A DNA stretch of 64,000 nt from Streptomyces sp. CB02414 (GCF_001905385.1 NZ_LIPF01000013.1:62001-126000); one strand, 5' to 3'; shown: positions 52,527-60,887, numbered from the stretch's first letter. A program made the numbers and translations. Notes: generated by a model from the sequence alone, not told the origin.

Positions 52527-53111
52527 CTAGGGCCTGTCCGGCCCCTCGCGCGGCCAGTGCGTCAGCGCCACGTGCAGGGCTTCGACCGCCTTGTCCCAGG
52601 ACGCCCGTACGTCGCGCGGGGCGCCGAAGCCGCCGGTGGCCTCCAGGGCGCAGTAGCCGTGGAAGGTGCTGCGCAGCAGGCGTACGGCGTCGGTGAGGTC
52701 GGGTTCGGTGAGGCCGTAGGCGCGGAGCATGCCGTGGGTGATCTCGGCGGTGCGGCGCAGGGCGGGGGAGTCGGCGACCAGGGACTGGTCGACGCGGATC
52801 TGGGTCGCGGCGTAGCGGCCGGGGTGGCGCAGGGCGTAGGAGCGGTAGGCGCCCGCGAAGGCGGCCAGCGCCTCCTTGCCGGCCCGGCCGGCCACCGCCG
52901 CCGCGATCTCGTCGATCAGCTCGCCGCCGGCCAGCAGCGCGACCCGGACGCGCAGGTCCTGGAGGTTCCGCACGTGCGTGTACAGGCTCGCGTCCTTCAC
53001 CCCGAAGTGCCGGGCGAGCGCGGAGACGGTGACGTTCTCGAAGCCGGACGCGTCGGCGAGATCGGCGGCGGCCGCGACCACGCGGTCGGTCGTAAGGCCC
53101 GCTCGGGGCAT
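52527..53111 (-). CDS. TetR-family regulator
   Basis: 194 residues. The N-terminal HTH is VTVSALARHFGVKDASLYTH near residue 31, preceded by LTTDRVVAAAADLADASGFE. The ligand domain ends in a TetR_C-like segment (RLLRSTFHGYCALEATGGFG). The ATG at 53111 has AAGGTGG upstream; longer frames are unlikely. The last five codons (GPDRP-stop) lie in a 14-bp sequence identical to the end of the MITE-like repeat. A palindrome just upstream (53130-53144) is its probable autoregulatory site, and it is divergent from the PHP gene. Confidence 0.9.
   Translation of the reverse strand: MPRAGLTTDRVVAAAADLADASGFENVTVSALARHFGVKDASLYTHVRNLQDLRVRVALLAGGELIDEIAAAVAGRAGKEALAAFAGAYRSYALRHPGRYAATQIRVDQSLVADSPALRRTAEITHGMLRAYGLTEPDLTDAVRLLRSTFHGYCALEATGGFGAPRDVRASWDKAVEALHVALTHWPREGPDRP
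52529..52542. repeat. Solo copy of the MITE-like terminal repeat
   Basis: AGGGCCTGTCCGGC matches the first 14 bases of the terminal repeat at 30648. No second end is found nearby. It supplies the 3' end of the TetR gene. Confidence 0.5.
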
Positions 53112-53129
53112 GCGCCACCTTCTCTGCTT

Positions 53130-53144
53130 CCTAGGGCTCCTAGG
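53130..53144. promoter_or_regulatory. Probable TetR operator
   Basis: CCTAG-GGCTC-CTAGG inverted repeat, with a further GCTAGG at 53151-53156. A leftward TAGCAT box (53154-53149) places the palindrome at the transcription start of the TetR gene. The site is also in position to influence the divergent PHP gene. Confidence 0.6.
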
Positions 53145-53263
53145 TTTCATGCTAGGGCAGGCGTGGTGGCACGCGAGGCTCACCTTCGAGTCGTGCAACG
53201 TTCACCTTCCGCCTCGATCCTCCTCGGAGCCGCGCACGGCGGCGGTATCCAGGAGGGGCTTTC

Positions 53264-54976
53264 ATGGGGCACACGCACGGCCATCACCACCACGGCCACC
53301 CGCACGACCACGATCACGGCCACGACCACGAGACCGCGCCGGCCCTTCCCGCCGCCTTCGACGCGTCCGTCCCCGACGAGGCCCTCAGCCCCGAACAGCA
53401 GTCCCGCCGAGGCCTGTTGCGCCGCGCGGGACTCCTCGGCGCCGGACTCGCCGCCGGCACCGTCCTCACCCAGACCGCCACCGCCGCCCCCGCGCGGGCC
53501 GCGGGCCACGGCCGCCGCAAGAAGGGCTTCCTCTGGCTGGCCGGGGACCACCACATCCACACCCAGTACAGCAGCGACGGCAAGTACCGCGTCGTCGACC
53601 AGGTCCGCCAGGGCGCCCGGCACGGCATGGACTGGCTGGTCATCACCGACCACGGCAGCGTCACCCACGCCAAGATCGGCGTGGAGAAGGTCAACCCGGA
53701 CATCCGCGAGGCCCGCGACACCTACGAGGACACCCTCGTCTTCCAGGGCCTGGAGTGGAACATCCCGGCCGCCGAGCACGGCACCGTCTTCGTCCACCCC
53801 GGCCGCCACGAGGTCTCCGTCCTCAAGCAGTTCGAGACCGGCTACGACGGCGGCGTCAAGGGCGCCACCGACTCCACGCCCGCCAACGAGGCCCTCGCGG
53901 TCGCCGGCCTGTCCTTCCTCGCCGACCAGGTCAAGCGGCGCAAGGTCAAGGACGCCCTGATGCTCGCCAACCACCCGGCGCGCAAGGGCATCGACTCCCC
54001 GCACGAGATCCGCGCCTGGCGCGACGCCACCTCCCGCCACCACCAGATCGCCGTCGGCTTCGAGGGCGCCCCCGGCCACCAGGCCGCCGGCCTCCCCAAG
54101 CCGCTCGGCATGGGCCGCGCCCGCGGAATCTACGACGGCAGCCCCGGCGCCAACAGCTTCCCCGGCTACCCGCTGGAGAGCTACCGCACCTGGGGCGGCT
54201 TCGACTGGATGACCGCCACCGTCGGCGGCCTGTGGGACAGCCTCATCGCCGAGGGCCGCCCCTGGTGGATCACCGCCAACTCCGACTCCCACCAGGTGTA
54301 CGCCGACACCGCCGCCCGCGGCGGCGGCGACTTCAACGCCAACGGCCGCTACGACGACCCGGTCTACGCCGGGCAGATCGACGTCACCCAGGGCGACTTC
54401 TGGCCCGGCCAGTACAGCCGTACCCACGTCGGCTCCGACGGCTTCTCCTACGCCGCCGTCATGGACGGCATCCGCGCCGGCCGCATCTGGGTCGACCACG
54501 GGCAGCTCATCAGCGGCCTCGACGTCCGCGTCTCGGGCGGCGGCCGCTGGGCCACCCTCGGCGGCGCCCTGCACGTCCGCAAGGGCACCCGCGTCACCCT
54601 GTCCATGGACGTCGCCCTCGCCGGCGGCCCCAACTGGGCCGGGTTCACCCCGAAGCTCGCCCGCGTCGACGTCATCCAGGGCGACGTGACCGGCCCGGTC
54701 GCCGACCAGGACACCTTCACCGCGCCGACCGCCCGCGTCGTCAAGTCGTACGAGGTGAACAAGGACACCGGCACCGTCCGCCTCACCTACGACCTCGGCC
54801 GCGTCGACCGCCCCGTCTACCTCCGCACCCGCGGCACCGACGGCAACCGCTCCGCCGTCGGCGCGCTGGGCGCCAAGGTCGACCCGGCGGGCCCCGCCAT
54901 CGACGTCGTCGGCGACGCCGACCCGTGGCGCGACCTGTGGTTCTACTCCAACCCGGTGTGGGTCCTGCCCTCGTGA
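53264..54976 (+). CDS. Tat-exported PHP-domain phosphoesterase
   Basis: 570 residues. An extremely His-rich N-end (GHTHGHHHHGHPHDHDHG) precedes a twin-arginine signal (QSRRGLLRRAGLLGAGLAAG...), cleaved near ARA-AG. The mature enzyme has PHP metal motifs: GDHHIHTQYSSDG near 92, VITDHGSVTHAK near 126, EWNIPAAEHGTVF and ITANSDSHQVYA near 340. Export after folding fits a metalloenzyme loaded in the cytoplasm. AGGAGGGG precedes the ATG. The natural substrate is unknown (a phosphomonoester or polyphosphate is plausible). The following gene is coupled by GTGA. Confidence 0.92.
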   Translation: MGHTHGHHHHGHPHDHDHGHDHETAPALPAAFDASVPDEALSPEQQSRRGLLRRAGLLGAGLAAGTVLTQTATAAPARAAGHGRRKKGFLWLAGDHHIHTQYSSDGKYRVVDQVRQGARHGMDWLVITDHGSVTHAKIGVEKVNPDIREARDTYEDTLVFQGLEWNIPAAEHGTVFVHPGRHEVSVLKQFETGYDGGVKGATDSTPANEALAVAGLSFLADQVKRRKVKDALMLANHPARKGIDSPHEIRAWRDATSRHHQIAVGFEGAPGHQAAGLPKPLGMGRARGIYDGSPGANSFPGYPLESYRTWGGFDWMTATVGGLWDSLIAEGRPWWITANSDSHQVYADTAARGGGDFNANGRYDDPVYAGQIDVTQGDFWPGQYSRTHVGSDGFSYAAVMDGIRAGRIWVDHGQLISGLDVRVSGGGRWATLGGALHVRKGTRVTLSMDVALAGGPNWAGFTPKLARVDVIQGDVTGPVADQDTFTAPTARVVKSYEVNKDTGTVRLTYDLGRVDRPVYLRTRGTDGNRSAVGALGAKVDPAGPAIDVVGDADPWRDLWFYSNPVWVLPS

Positions 54977-55488
54977 CCCCGCCGTACGCCATCGGAGTCG
55001 ACACCAGCGCGACGACCCTGCGCGAGGCCGACCACCTGCTCCGGGCGCTCGTGGCCGGACTCGGCCTCCCCGAGGGCGTCTTCGGCTGCACGCACCTGGT
55101 GCGGGACGGCCGCCCGCGCGTCGCCCTGTCGCTGGCCGCCGCCGAGGAGCCGGTCCTGCGCGCCGCCCGGGACCGGCTCGGCGACCAGGGGCACGAGGTC
55201 CGCGACGGCGCCTGGGACGCCGTCGGCCGGGCCGTCCGTTACCCGGGCGCGGACGCGCTGACCGGCACGCTGACCGTCGCCGAGCTGCTGGCCCGCTCCG
55301 CGATCGACCGCGTGACGGTACTGGGCACGGCGGGCGAACCGGCCCCGGACACCCCGCTGGTGACCCGGGACCACGTGCGTCCGCAGTGGCAGGACGGCCG
55401 CCTCGTCCTGGCCGCCATGCCCGCCGTGGGCGGCACGCTCGTACCGTTCGAGGACCCGGACCCGACACCGTGCTGCGCGGACCACTGA
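54973..55488 (+). CDS. Conserved hypothetical protein, coupled to the PHP phosphoesterase
   Basis: 171 residues, soluble, no signal. IGVDTSATTLREADHLLRAL and the C-terminal MPAVGGTLVPFEDPDPTPCC with a final ADH are visible. The terminal Cys-Cys...Asp-His could bind metal. I do not recognise the family. Its GTGA overlap with the Tat-exported PHP enzyme suggests a cytoplasmic partner, for example in cofactor loading, but this is only inference. Confidence 0.75.
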   Translation: MTPPYAIGVDTSATTLREADHLLRALVAGLGLPEGVFGCTHLVRDGRPRVALSLAAAEEPVLRAARDRLGDQGHEVRDGAWDAVGRAVRYPGADALTGTLTVAELLARSAIDRVTVLGTAGEPAPDTPLVTRDHVRPQWQDGRLVLAAMPAVGGTLVPFEDPDPTPCCADH

Positions 55489-55545
55489 CAGCTCCGTAAG
55501 GTGGTCGCGGACCGGGCGGCGGGCGGTGCGGGGGAGGCGACCGGC

Positions 55546-55581
55546 ATGAGGTGGCGGCGGCGGACGGCGGCGGCCCGGTGA
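55546..55581 (+). CDS. Arg-rich upstream ORF MRWRRRTAAAR, coupled to the MFS gene
   Basis: An 11-codon ORF with GGAGG 8 nt before its ATG. Its TGA overlaps the GTG of the MFS gene (GTGA). The peptide starts Met-Arg-Trp-Arg, an MR-X-R arrangement like macrolide-dependent stalling peptides. CGG-rich sequence makes Arg runs common in this genome, so chance is possible. Confidence 0.45.
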   Translation: MRWRRRTAAAR

Positions 55582-56879
55582 CCCACGAGGCACGGGACAC
55601 GGGGCGAGCGGCCGGGCCTTCCTCCGGGAAAGCCCGCCCGCTGTGGCGGCAACGGGACTTCGGCGTCTTCTGGGCCGCGCAGACCCTCTCCGTCCTCGGC
55701 GACTCCTTCGCGCTGATCGCCCTACCACTGCTGGTGCTGGAGGCGACCGGGTCGATCGCGCGGATGGGACTGCTGACGGCCGTCGGCGGCGCCGCCGCGG
55801 TCCTCGCGGCCGTGTTCGCGGGGACCGTCGTCGACCGGGTGGACCGCCGCAGGCTGCTCATCGGCTGCGACCTCGTACGGATGGTCCTGTACGGGCTGAT
55901 CCCCCTGGTGTGGCTGTTCGACCCGCAGGTCTGGCTCCTCTACGCGGTCCTGCCGCTGTGCGAGGCCGTCGGCATGTTCTTCGCCGTCGGCTACGTCACC
56001 GTCGTGCGTTCCCTGGTCGGCACCGAGCAGCTCACCGAGGCCAACGGACGCCTCAACGCCACCGCCGCCGCGGCCGGTGTCCTCGGGCCGCTGTGCGCGG
56101 GCGTGGTGGCCGCCTGGTCCGGCCCGGCCGCCGCCGTCGGCGTGGACGCGGCCAGCTTCGGCGTCTCGGCCGCCCTCGTCGCGATCGTCCGCTTCCGGCC
56201 CCGCCCGGCCGACGACCGGGCCGACGCCGACAAGGGGGAGCGCCCCGGGCTGTGGCAGGACCTGCGCACCGGCGTGGCCTTCCTCCGCGGGCACCCGGTG
56301 CTGCGCGCGCTCACCGCCCTGCTGTGCTGCTTCAGCTTCCTCACCCTCGGCCTCAACGACCTGGTCATCTACCACCTCAAGCACGACCTCGGCCACGACG
56401 ACGGCACGGTCGGCACCGTCCTGGCGGTCGGCGCCCTCGGCACCATCACCGGCGCGCTGCTGGTGGCCCGGGTACGCCGACGGCTGGGCTTCGGCCCGAC
56501 CTGGACCGGCGCGGTCGCCGTGTGCGGGCTGGCGTTCGCCGGGATGGGCCGGGCCACCGACGTCGCCACCGTCGCCCTGCTGAGCGCCGCGTTCCTGGCC
56601 TGCGTCGGCATGGCGGGCACCTGCTCGATGTCCCTGCGCCAGGAGGTGACCCCCGAGCACCTGCTCGGCCGGGTCACCTCCGCCTTCTGGACCCTGCAGT
56701 ACTCGGTGGCCCCCATCGGCGCCGCCGTCCTCACCTGGGCGGCGGAGCGGCGCGGCACCACCCCGGTCGCCCTGGTGGCCGGCGCCTGCTGCGTCCTCAT
56801 CGCCGTGGCGGCGCTCTTCACACCCGTACGCCGGGGCGGGCTCAGCCGGCCAGCACCCCGCGCACGAACGCGTTCGTGA
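55578..56879 (+). CDS. MFS transporter, MFS_3/macrolide-efflux-like
   Basis: 433 residues with about 10-12 membrane helices. RQRDFGVFWAAQTLSVLGDS at the N-terminus, VVDRVDRRRLLIGCDLVRM (the loop 2-3 motif) and the late LRQEVTPEHLLGRVTSAFWT are typical of the MFS_3 exporters that include MefA. GTG 55578 is preferred because it is coupled to a short upstream ORF with a good ribosome binding site; GTG 55551 is the alternative. The drug or metabolite exported is unknown. The 3' end overlaps the convergent alditol oxidase gene by 38 bp. Confidence 0.87.
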   Translation: MTHEARDTGRAAGPSSGKARPLWRQRDFGVFWAAQTLSVLGDSFALIALPLLVLEATGSIARMGLLTAVGGAAAVLAAVFAGTVVDRVDRRRLLIGCDLVRMVLYGLIPLVWLFDPQVWLLYAVLPLCEAVGMFFAVGYVTVVRSLVGTEQLTEANGRLNATAAAAGVLGPLCAGVVAAWSGPAAAVGVDAASFGVSAALVAIVRFRPRPADDRADADKGERPGLWQDLRTGVAFLRGHPVLRALTALLCCFSFLTLGLNDLVIYHLKHDLGHDDGTVGTVLAVGALGTITGALLVARVRRRLGFGPTWTGAVAVCGLAFAGMGRATDVATVALLSAAFLACVGMAGTCSMSLRQEVTPEHLLGRVTSAFWTLQYSVAPIGAAVLTWAAERRGTTPVALVAGACCVLIAVAALFTPVRRGGLSRPAPRARTRS

Positions 56880-58098
56880 ACTTCCCCGCCGGGTCCAGGT
56901 CATGCGCCAGCGCACGGAAGTCGCCCAGCCTCGGGTAGAGCCCGCGCAGTTCGCCGGCCGGCGTCGTGAACACCTTCCCCCAGTGCGGGCGGGCCGCGAA
57001 CGGGGCGAGCACCTCCTCCAGCCGCCGCACCACCGGCAGCACCGCCGCCGTGTCCTCGACCCAGGTGAAGTGCGCGGCCACGGTGTCCCGCCCGTAGGAC
57101 GGGCTCAGCCACTGCCCGTCGGCGGCGACCGTGCGGATCTCACAGGTCTGCAGCACCGGCGCGACGACCTCCCGTATCGCGTCCATCGCGCGCAGGGCGG
57201 CCAGGGCGTGCTCGCGCGGCATCAGGTACTCCGACTGCAGTTCGGCGCCGCTGCTGGGCGTGAACTCGGCACGGAAGTGCGGCAGTCGCTCGTGCCAGGG
57301 CCCCGGCACCCCGAACTGCTCCGTGCAGTTGACCGCGGGCATGCCCGGCACCGGGTGCTTCTTCTCGGCGGCCGCGGCGGCGTACGGGAAGCCGGGCAGC
57401 GGCTGGTCCGTGCGCCGCTTCACCCACACCTGCCGGAAGCCGGGCGCCCGCCAGTCCGTGAACAGGCTCACGCTGTACGCCGCCGACATCACCGCCTCGA
57501 ACGCCGCCGCGTCCAGCCCCTCCAACGGCAACTCGGTGAAGACGTGCTGCTCGACCTCGTAGGCCGGCTCCAGGTCGAGCGTGAGCGCGGTCACGACGCC
57601 CAGCGCGCCGAGCGAGGTCACCGCCCCGCCGAACCGCTCCTCGCCCCGCCCCACGGTCACCGTCGAGCCGTCCGCCGTCACCAGCTCCACCTCACGCACG
57701 GACGACGAGAGCGGCCCGTTGCCGACCCCCGAACCGTGCGTGCCGGTCGCCACCGACCCGGCGACCGAGATGTGCGGCAGCGACGCCATGTTCGCCAGCG
57801 CCAGCCCCCGCCCGTGCACCACCCGGGCCAGCTCCGCGTACCGGACACCGCCGCCCACCCGCACCGTGCGGGCCGCCGAGTCGACGTCCACCTCCGACGG
57901 CAGGTCCGCCAGCGACAGCAGGACCCCCTCGGCGCCCGGCTCCGCGATCTCGTTGAAGGAGTGCCCGCTGCCCAGCACCCGCACCCGCGCGCTGTCCGCC
58001 ACCAGGGCCCGCAGCGAGGCCAGGGTGCGCGGCCGGAGCAGCTCCTTGGCCGTGTAGGTGATGTTGCCGGCCCAGTTGGTCACGGTGATGTCGGTCAT
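56842..58098 (-). CDS. xyoA: Alditol oxidase (AldO/XyoA)
   Basis: 418 residues, the same length as the characterised S. coelicolor AldO, which oxidises xylitol and sorbitol at C1 with O2, giving the aldose and H2O2. His46 in GSGHSFNEIA is the covalent FAD attachment site. SLPHISVAGSVATGTHGSG and SLGALGVVTALTLDLEPAYE are FAD-binding segments. SEYLMPREHA contains the substrate-binding Glu/Arg, and PHWGKVF the Lys. A leftward TAGGTT box (58112-58107) is 8 nt before the ATG. It is divergent from the radical SAM gene. Confidence 0.95.
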   Translation of the reverse strand: MTDITVTNWAGNITYTAKELLRPRTLASLRALVADSARVRVLGSGHSFNEIAEPGAEGVLLSLADLPSEVDVDSAARTVRVGGGVRYAELARVVHGRGLALANMASLPHISVAGSVATGTHGSGVGNGPLSSSVREVELVTADGSTVTVGRGEERFGGAVTSLGALGVVTALTLDLEPAYEVEQHVFTELPLEGLDAAAFEAVMSAAYSVSLFTDWRAPGFRQVWVKRRTDQPLPGFPYAAAAAEKKHPVPGMPAVNCTEQFGVPGPWHERLPHFRAEFTPSSGAELQSEYLMPREHALAALRAMDAIREVVAPVLQTCEIRTVAADGQWLSPSYGRDTVAAHFTWVEDTAAVLPVVRRLEEVLAPFAARPHWGKVFTTPAGELRGLYPRLGDFRALAHDLDPAGKFTNAFVRGVLAG

Positions 58099-58204
58099 AC
58101 CGCGGAAACCTACCCGGCGCGTCTGGAGGGCCCCCGCGCGGGAAGCCGCACCGGCGGGGGCATACCGTGAGAAGTCGAACGCCGGACCCGGGAGGAGACA
58201 CGGG

Positions 58205-59524
58205 ATGGACAGCCGTACCGCGCTGGTCGAGGATCTGATGGAGCGGTTCCCGCACGTACCGCGCGAGGCCGTCTTCAAGGAGGACCTGCTGCGCGGCGGT
58301 GTCGCCTTCGACCCCTCCGCGCTCAGTGACAACGAGGACGGCGAGGTCAAGCCGAAGTCGTACTTCATCTTCTCCTTCGACCACGGCACCCTGCCGGAGT
58401 TGGGCGAGGCCGCGCTGCGCCGGCCGCCCGAGGAGATCATCCTCACCGGCGGCCCCTACGACCTGCGCCGCACCGTCGTCTCCGTCCGGGTGAACCCGTC
58501 CTCGCCCTACCGGGTCGCGGCCGACGAGCACAACCAGCTCGGCCTCTACCTCGACGGCAAGCGGATCTCCGACGTCGGCGTGCCGCCCATGCCCGAGTAC
58601 TACCGGCACAAGCTCTCCAACGGGAAGTCGGTCATGGAGGTGGCCCCGACCATCCAGTGGGGCTACCTGATCTACCTGACCGCGTTCCGCGTCTGCCAGT
58701 ACTTCGGCGCCAAGGAGGAGTGCCAGTACTGCGACATCAACCACAACTGGCGCCAGCACAAGGCGGCCGGGCGGCCGTACACCGGCGTGAAGGACGTCGA
58801 CGAGGTCCTGGAGGCGCTGGAGATCATCAACAAGTACGACACCGCCAAGATTTCAACCGCGTACACGCTCACCGGCGGCGCGATCACGTCGAAGGTCCAG
58901 GGTCTGGACGAGGCCGACTTCTACGGCCGGTACGCCAAGGCCATCGAGGAGCACTTCCCCGGCCGCTGGATCGGCAAGGTCGTCGCCCAGGCCCTGCCCA
59001 AGCCGGACGTCCAGCGCTTCAAGGACTACGGCGTGCAGATCTACCACCCCAACTTCGAGGTGTGGGACGAGTACCTGTTCAAGATGTACTGCCCCGGCAA
59101 GGAGCGCTACGTCGGCCGCGACGAGTGGCACCGGCGCATCCTGGACTCCACCGAGGTCTTCGGCGCGCGCAATGTCATCCCCAACTTCGTCGCGGGCGTG
59201 GAGATGGCCGAGCCCTTCGGCTTCAAGACCGTCGACGAGGCCATCGAGTCCACCACCGAGGGCCTGCGCTTCTTCATGTCGCACGGCATCACGCCCCGCT
59301 TCACCACCTGGTGCCCCGAGCCCACCACCCCGCTCGGCAAGACCAACCCCGACGGCGCCCCGCTGGAGTACCACATCCGCCTCCTCCAGGCCTACCGCCA
59401 GACCATGGAGGACTACGGCCTCTCCTCGCCCCCCGGCTACGGCCCGCCCGGCGCCGGCAACGCGGTCTTCTCCGTCAGCTCCTTCATGGACAGCCTGCCG
59501 GAGGACGCGCCGGTGGAGGTGTGA
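58205..59524 (+). CDS. Radical SAM protein with CX8CX2C cluster motif
   Basis: 439 residues. The cluster motif is CQYFGAKEECQYCDIN: Cys164, Cys173 and Cys176 (CX8CX2C), not the usual CX3CX2C. The barrel segments include ISTAYTLTGGAITSKVQGLD, GRWIGKVVAQALPKPDVQRF, YHPNFEVWDEYLFKMYCPGK and NVIPNFVAGVEMAEPFGF. There is no SPASM or B12 domain. GGAGG 9 nt before the ATG sets the start. Homologues annotated only as radical SAM proteins exist in streptomycetes; I know no function. Its neighbours, alditol oxidase and RsgA, do not indicate a pathway. Confidence 0.85.
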   Translation: MDSRTALVEDLMERFPHVPREAVFKEDLLRGGVAFDPSALSDNEDGEVKPKSYFIFSFDHGTLPELGEAALRRPPEEIILTGGPYDLRRTVVSVRVNPSSPYRVAADEHNQLGLYLDGKRISDVGVPPMPEYYRHKLSNGKSVMEVAPTIQWGYLIYLTAFRVCQYFGAKEECQYCDINHNWRQHKAAGRPYTGVKDVDEVLEALEIINKYDTAKISTAYTLTGGAITSKVQGLDEADFYGRYAKAIEEHFPGRWIGKVVAQALPKPDVQRFKDYGVQIYHPNFEVWDEYLFKMYCPGKERYVGRDEWHRRILDSTEVFGARNVIPNFVAGVEMAEPFGFKTVDEAIESTTEGLRFFMSHGITPRFTTWCPEPTTPLGKTNPDGAPLEYHIRLLQAYRQTMEDYGLSSPPGYGPPGAGNAVFSVSSFMDSLPEDAPVEV

Positions 59525-59558
59525 GCAGCCGGCGCGTGAACCGGCGGTGGAAAAGGCG

Positions 59559-59589
59559 TTGACGGGCCGTGGTGCCCACGGGCTAATCT
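59559..59589 (+). promoter_or_regulatory. Promoter upstream of the rsgA leader ORF
   Basis: TTGACG (59559-59564), 19-bp spacer, TAATCT (59584-59589). This gives a leader of about 55 nt before the small ORF at 59651. Confidence 0.6.
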
Positions 59590-59650
59590 GACGCACGTCA
59601 CACGGTGATCGCCGTGGGCGCGGAACACAGGAGTGAGGAGGTGTCGACCG

Positions 59651-59722
59651 ATGGCTGTCATTGCGACGGGCGCTGCCCGCATCCAGGAACCCATCACGTC
59701 CACCTCCGTGGCCACCGGCTGA
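59651..59722 (+). CDS. Small ORF upstream of rsgA (23 aa), possible regulatory leader
   Basis: Peptide beginning MAVIATGAARIQEPITSTSV and ending ATG. GAGGAGGTG 7 nt before the ATG is a stronger ribosome binding site than that of rsgA itself. Its stop codon lies inside two mutually exclusive small hairpins (GGCTG/CAGCC at 59717-59730, CTCAG/CTGAG at 59724-59737). The rsgA site GAAGGG (59761-59766) can pair with GCCC at 59754-59757. Ile, Thr and Val codons are frequent. Role unknown; either a translated microprotein or an attenuator. Confidence 0.5.
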   Translation: MAVIATGAARIQEPITSTSVATG

Positions 59723-59774
59723 CCTCAGCCCGCTGAGTCCGGTCGCCGGGGCCGCCCCCTGAAGGGCCAACCCC

Positions 59775-60887
59775 TTGACTTCCACGTCCCGTTCCACCTC
59801 TCACTCCACCGCCCACTCCGCCCTCGCCCCCTACGGCTGGGACGAGGACTGGGCCGACGCGTTCGCGCCGTACGCCGCCGAAGGGCTGCTGCCCGGCCGC
59901 GTCGTGCGGGTCGACCGCGGCCAGTGCGACGTCGTCACCGCCGACGGCGTCCTGCGGGCCGACACCGCGTTCGTCACCCCGCACGACCCCCTGCGCGTCG
60001 TCTGCACCGGCGACTGGGCCGCCGTCGAACCGGACGGCATCCCGCGCTACGTACGCACGTACCTGCCGCGCCGTACGGCCTTCGTGCGCTCCACCTCCTC
60101 CAAGCGGTCCGAGGGACAGATCCTCGCGGCCAACGTCGACCACGCGATCGTCGCCGTGTCGCTGGCCGTCGAACTCGACCTCGCCCGGATCGAACGGTTC
60201 CTCGCGCTGGCCTGGGAGTCCGGGGCGCAGCCCCTGGTCGTCCTCACCAAGGCCGACCTGGTGCCCGACCCGGTGATGCTCGGCCACCTCGTCCAGGACG
60301 TGGAGACCTCCGCGCCCGGCGTGCCGGTGCTGCCCGTCAGCGCCGCGCACGGGGAGGGGCTGGACGTCCTGGCCGCCGCCGTCGGCGGCGGTACGGCGGT
60401 CCTGCTCGGGCAGTCCGGCGCGGGCAAGTCCACCCTCGCCAACGCGCTGCTCGGCGAGGACGTCATGGACGTCCAGGCCACCCGGGACATGGACGGCAAG
60501 GGCCGGCACACCACCACCACCCGCAACCTCCTCGTCATGCCCGGCGGGGGAGTGCTGATCGACACCCCCGGGCTGCGGGGCGTCGGGCTCTGGGACGCGG
60601 GCAGCGGCGTCAACCAGGTCTTCGCCGAGATCGAGGAACTGGCCCGTGACTGCCGGTTCCACGACTGCGCCCACGAGAGCGAGCCGGGCTGCGCCGTCCT
60701 CGCCGCCATCGACAGCGGCGAACTGTCCGTACGGCGGCTGGACAGCTTCCGCAAGCTCATGCGGGAGAACCAGCGCATCGTCGCCAAGAACGACGCCCGG
60801 CTGCGCGCCGAGATCCGAAAGGAGTGGAAGCGCCGGGACGCCATCGGGAAGGCGGCGATGGAGGCCAAGCGGGGGCGGCTGCGGTAA
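59775..60887 (+). CDS. rsgA: Ribosome small subunit-dependent GTPase RsgA
   Basis: 370 residues; a circularly permuted GTPase acting in late 30S subunit maturation. An OB-fold is followed by G4 VLTKADLV near 157, then G1 LLGQSGAGKSTLANALLG near 211, and G3 LIDTPGLRGVGLWD near 261. The C-terminal zinc knuckle is CRFHDCAHESEPGCAV. A TTG start at 59775 with GAAGGG 8 nt upstream is the best choice. Fifty-two bases separate it from the small leader ORF. Confidence 0.94.
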   Translation: MTSTSRSTSHSTAHSALAPYGWDEDWADAFAPYAAEGLLPGRVVRVDRGQCDVVTADGVLRADTAFVTPHDPLRVVCTGDWAAVEPDGIPRYVRTYLPRRTAFVRSTSSKRSEGQILAANVDHAIVAVSLAVELDLARIERFLALAWESGAQPLVVLTKADLVPDPVMLGHLVQDVETSAPGVPVLPVSAAHGEGLDVLAAAVGGGTAVLLGQSGAGKSTLANALLGEDVMDVQATRDMDGKGRHTTTTRNLLVMPGGGVLIDTPGLRGVGLWDAGSGVNQVFAEIEELARDCRFHDCAHESEPGCAVLAAIDSGELSVRRLDSFRKLMRENQRIVAKNDARLRAEIRKEWKRRDAIGKAAMEAKRGRLR

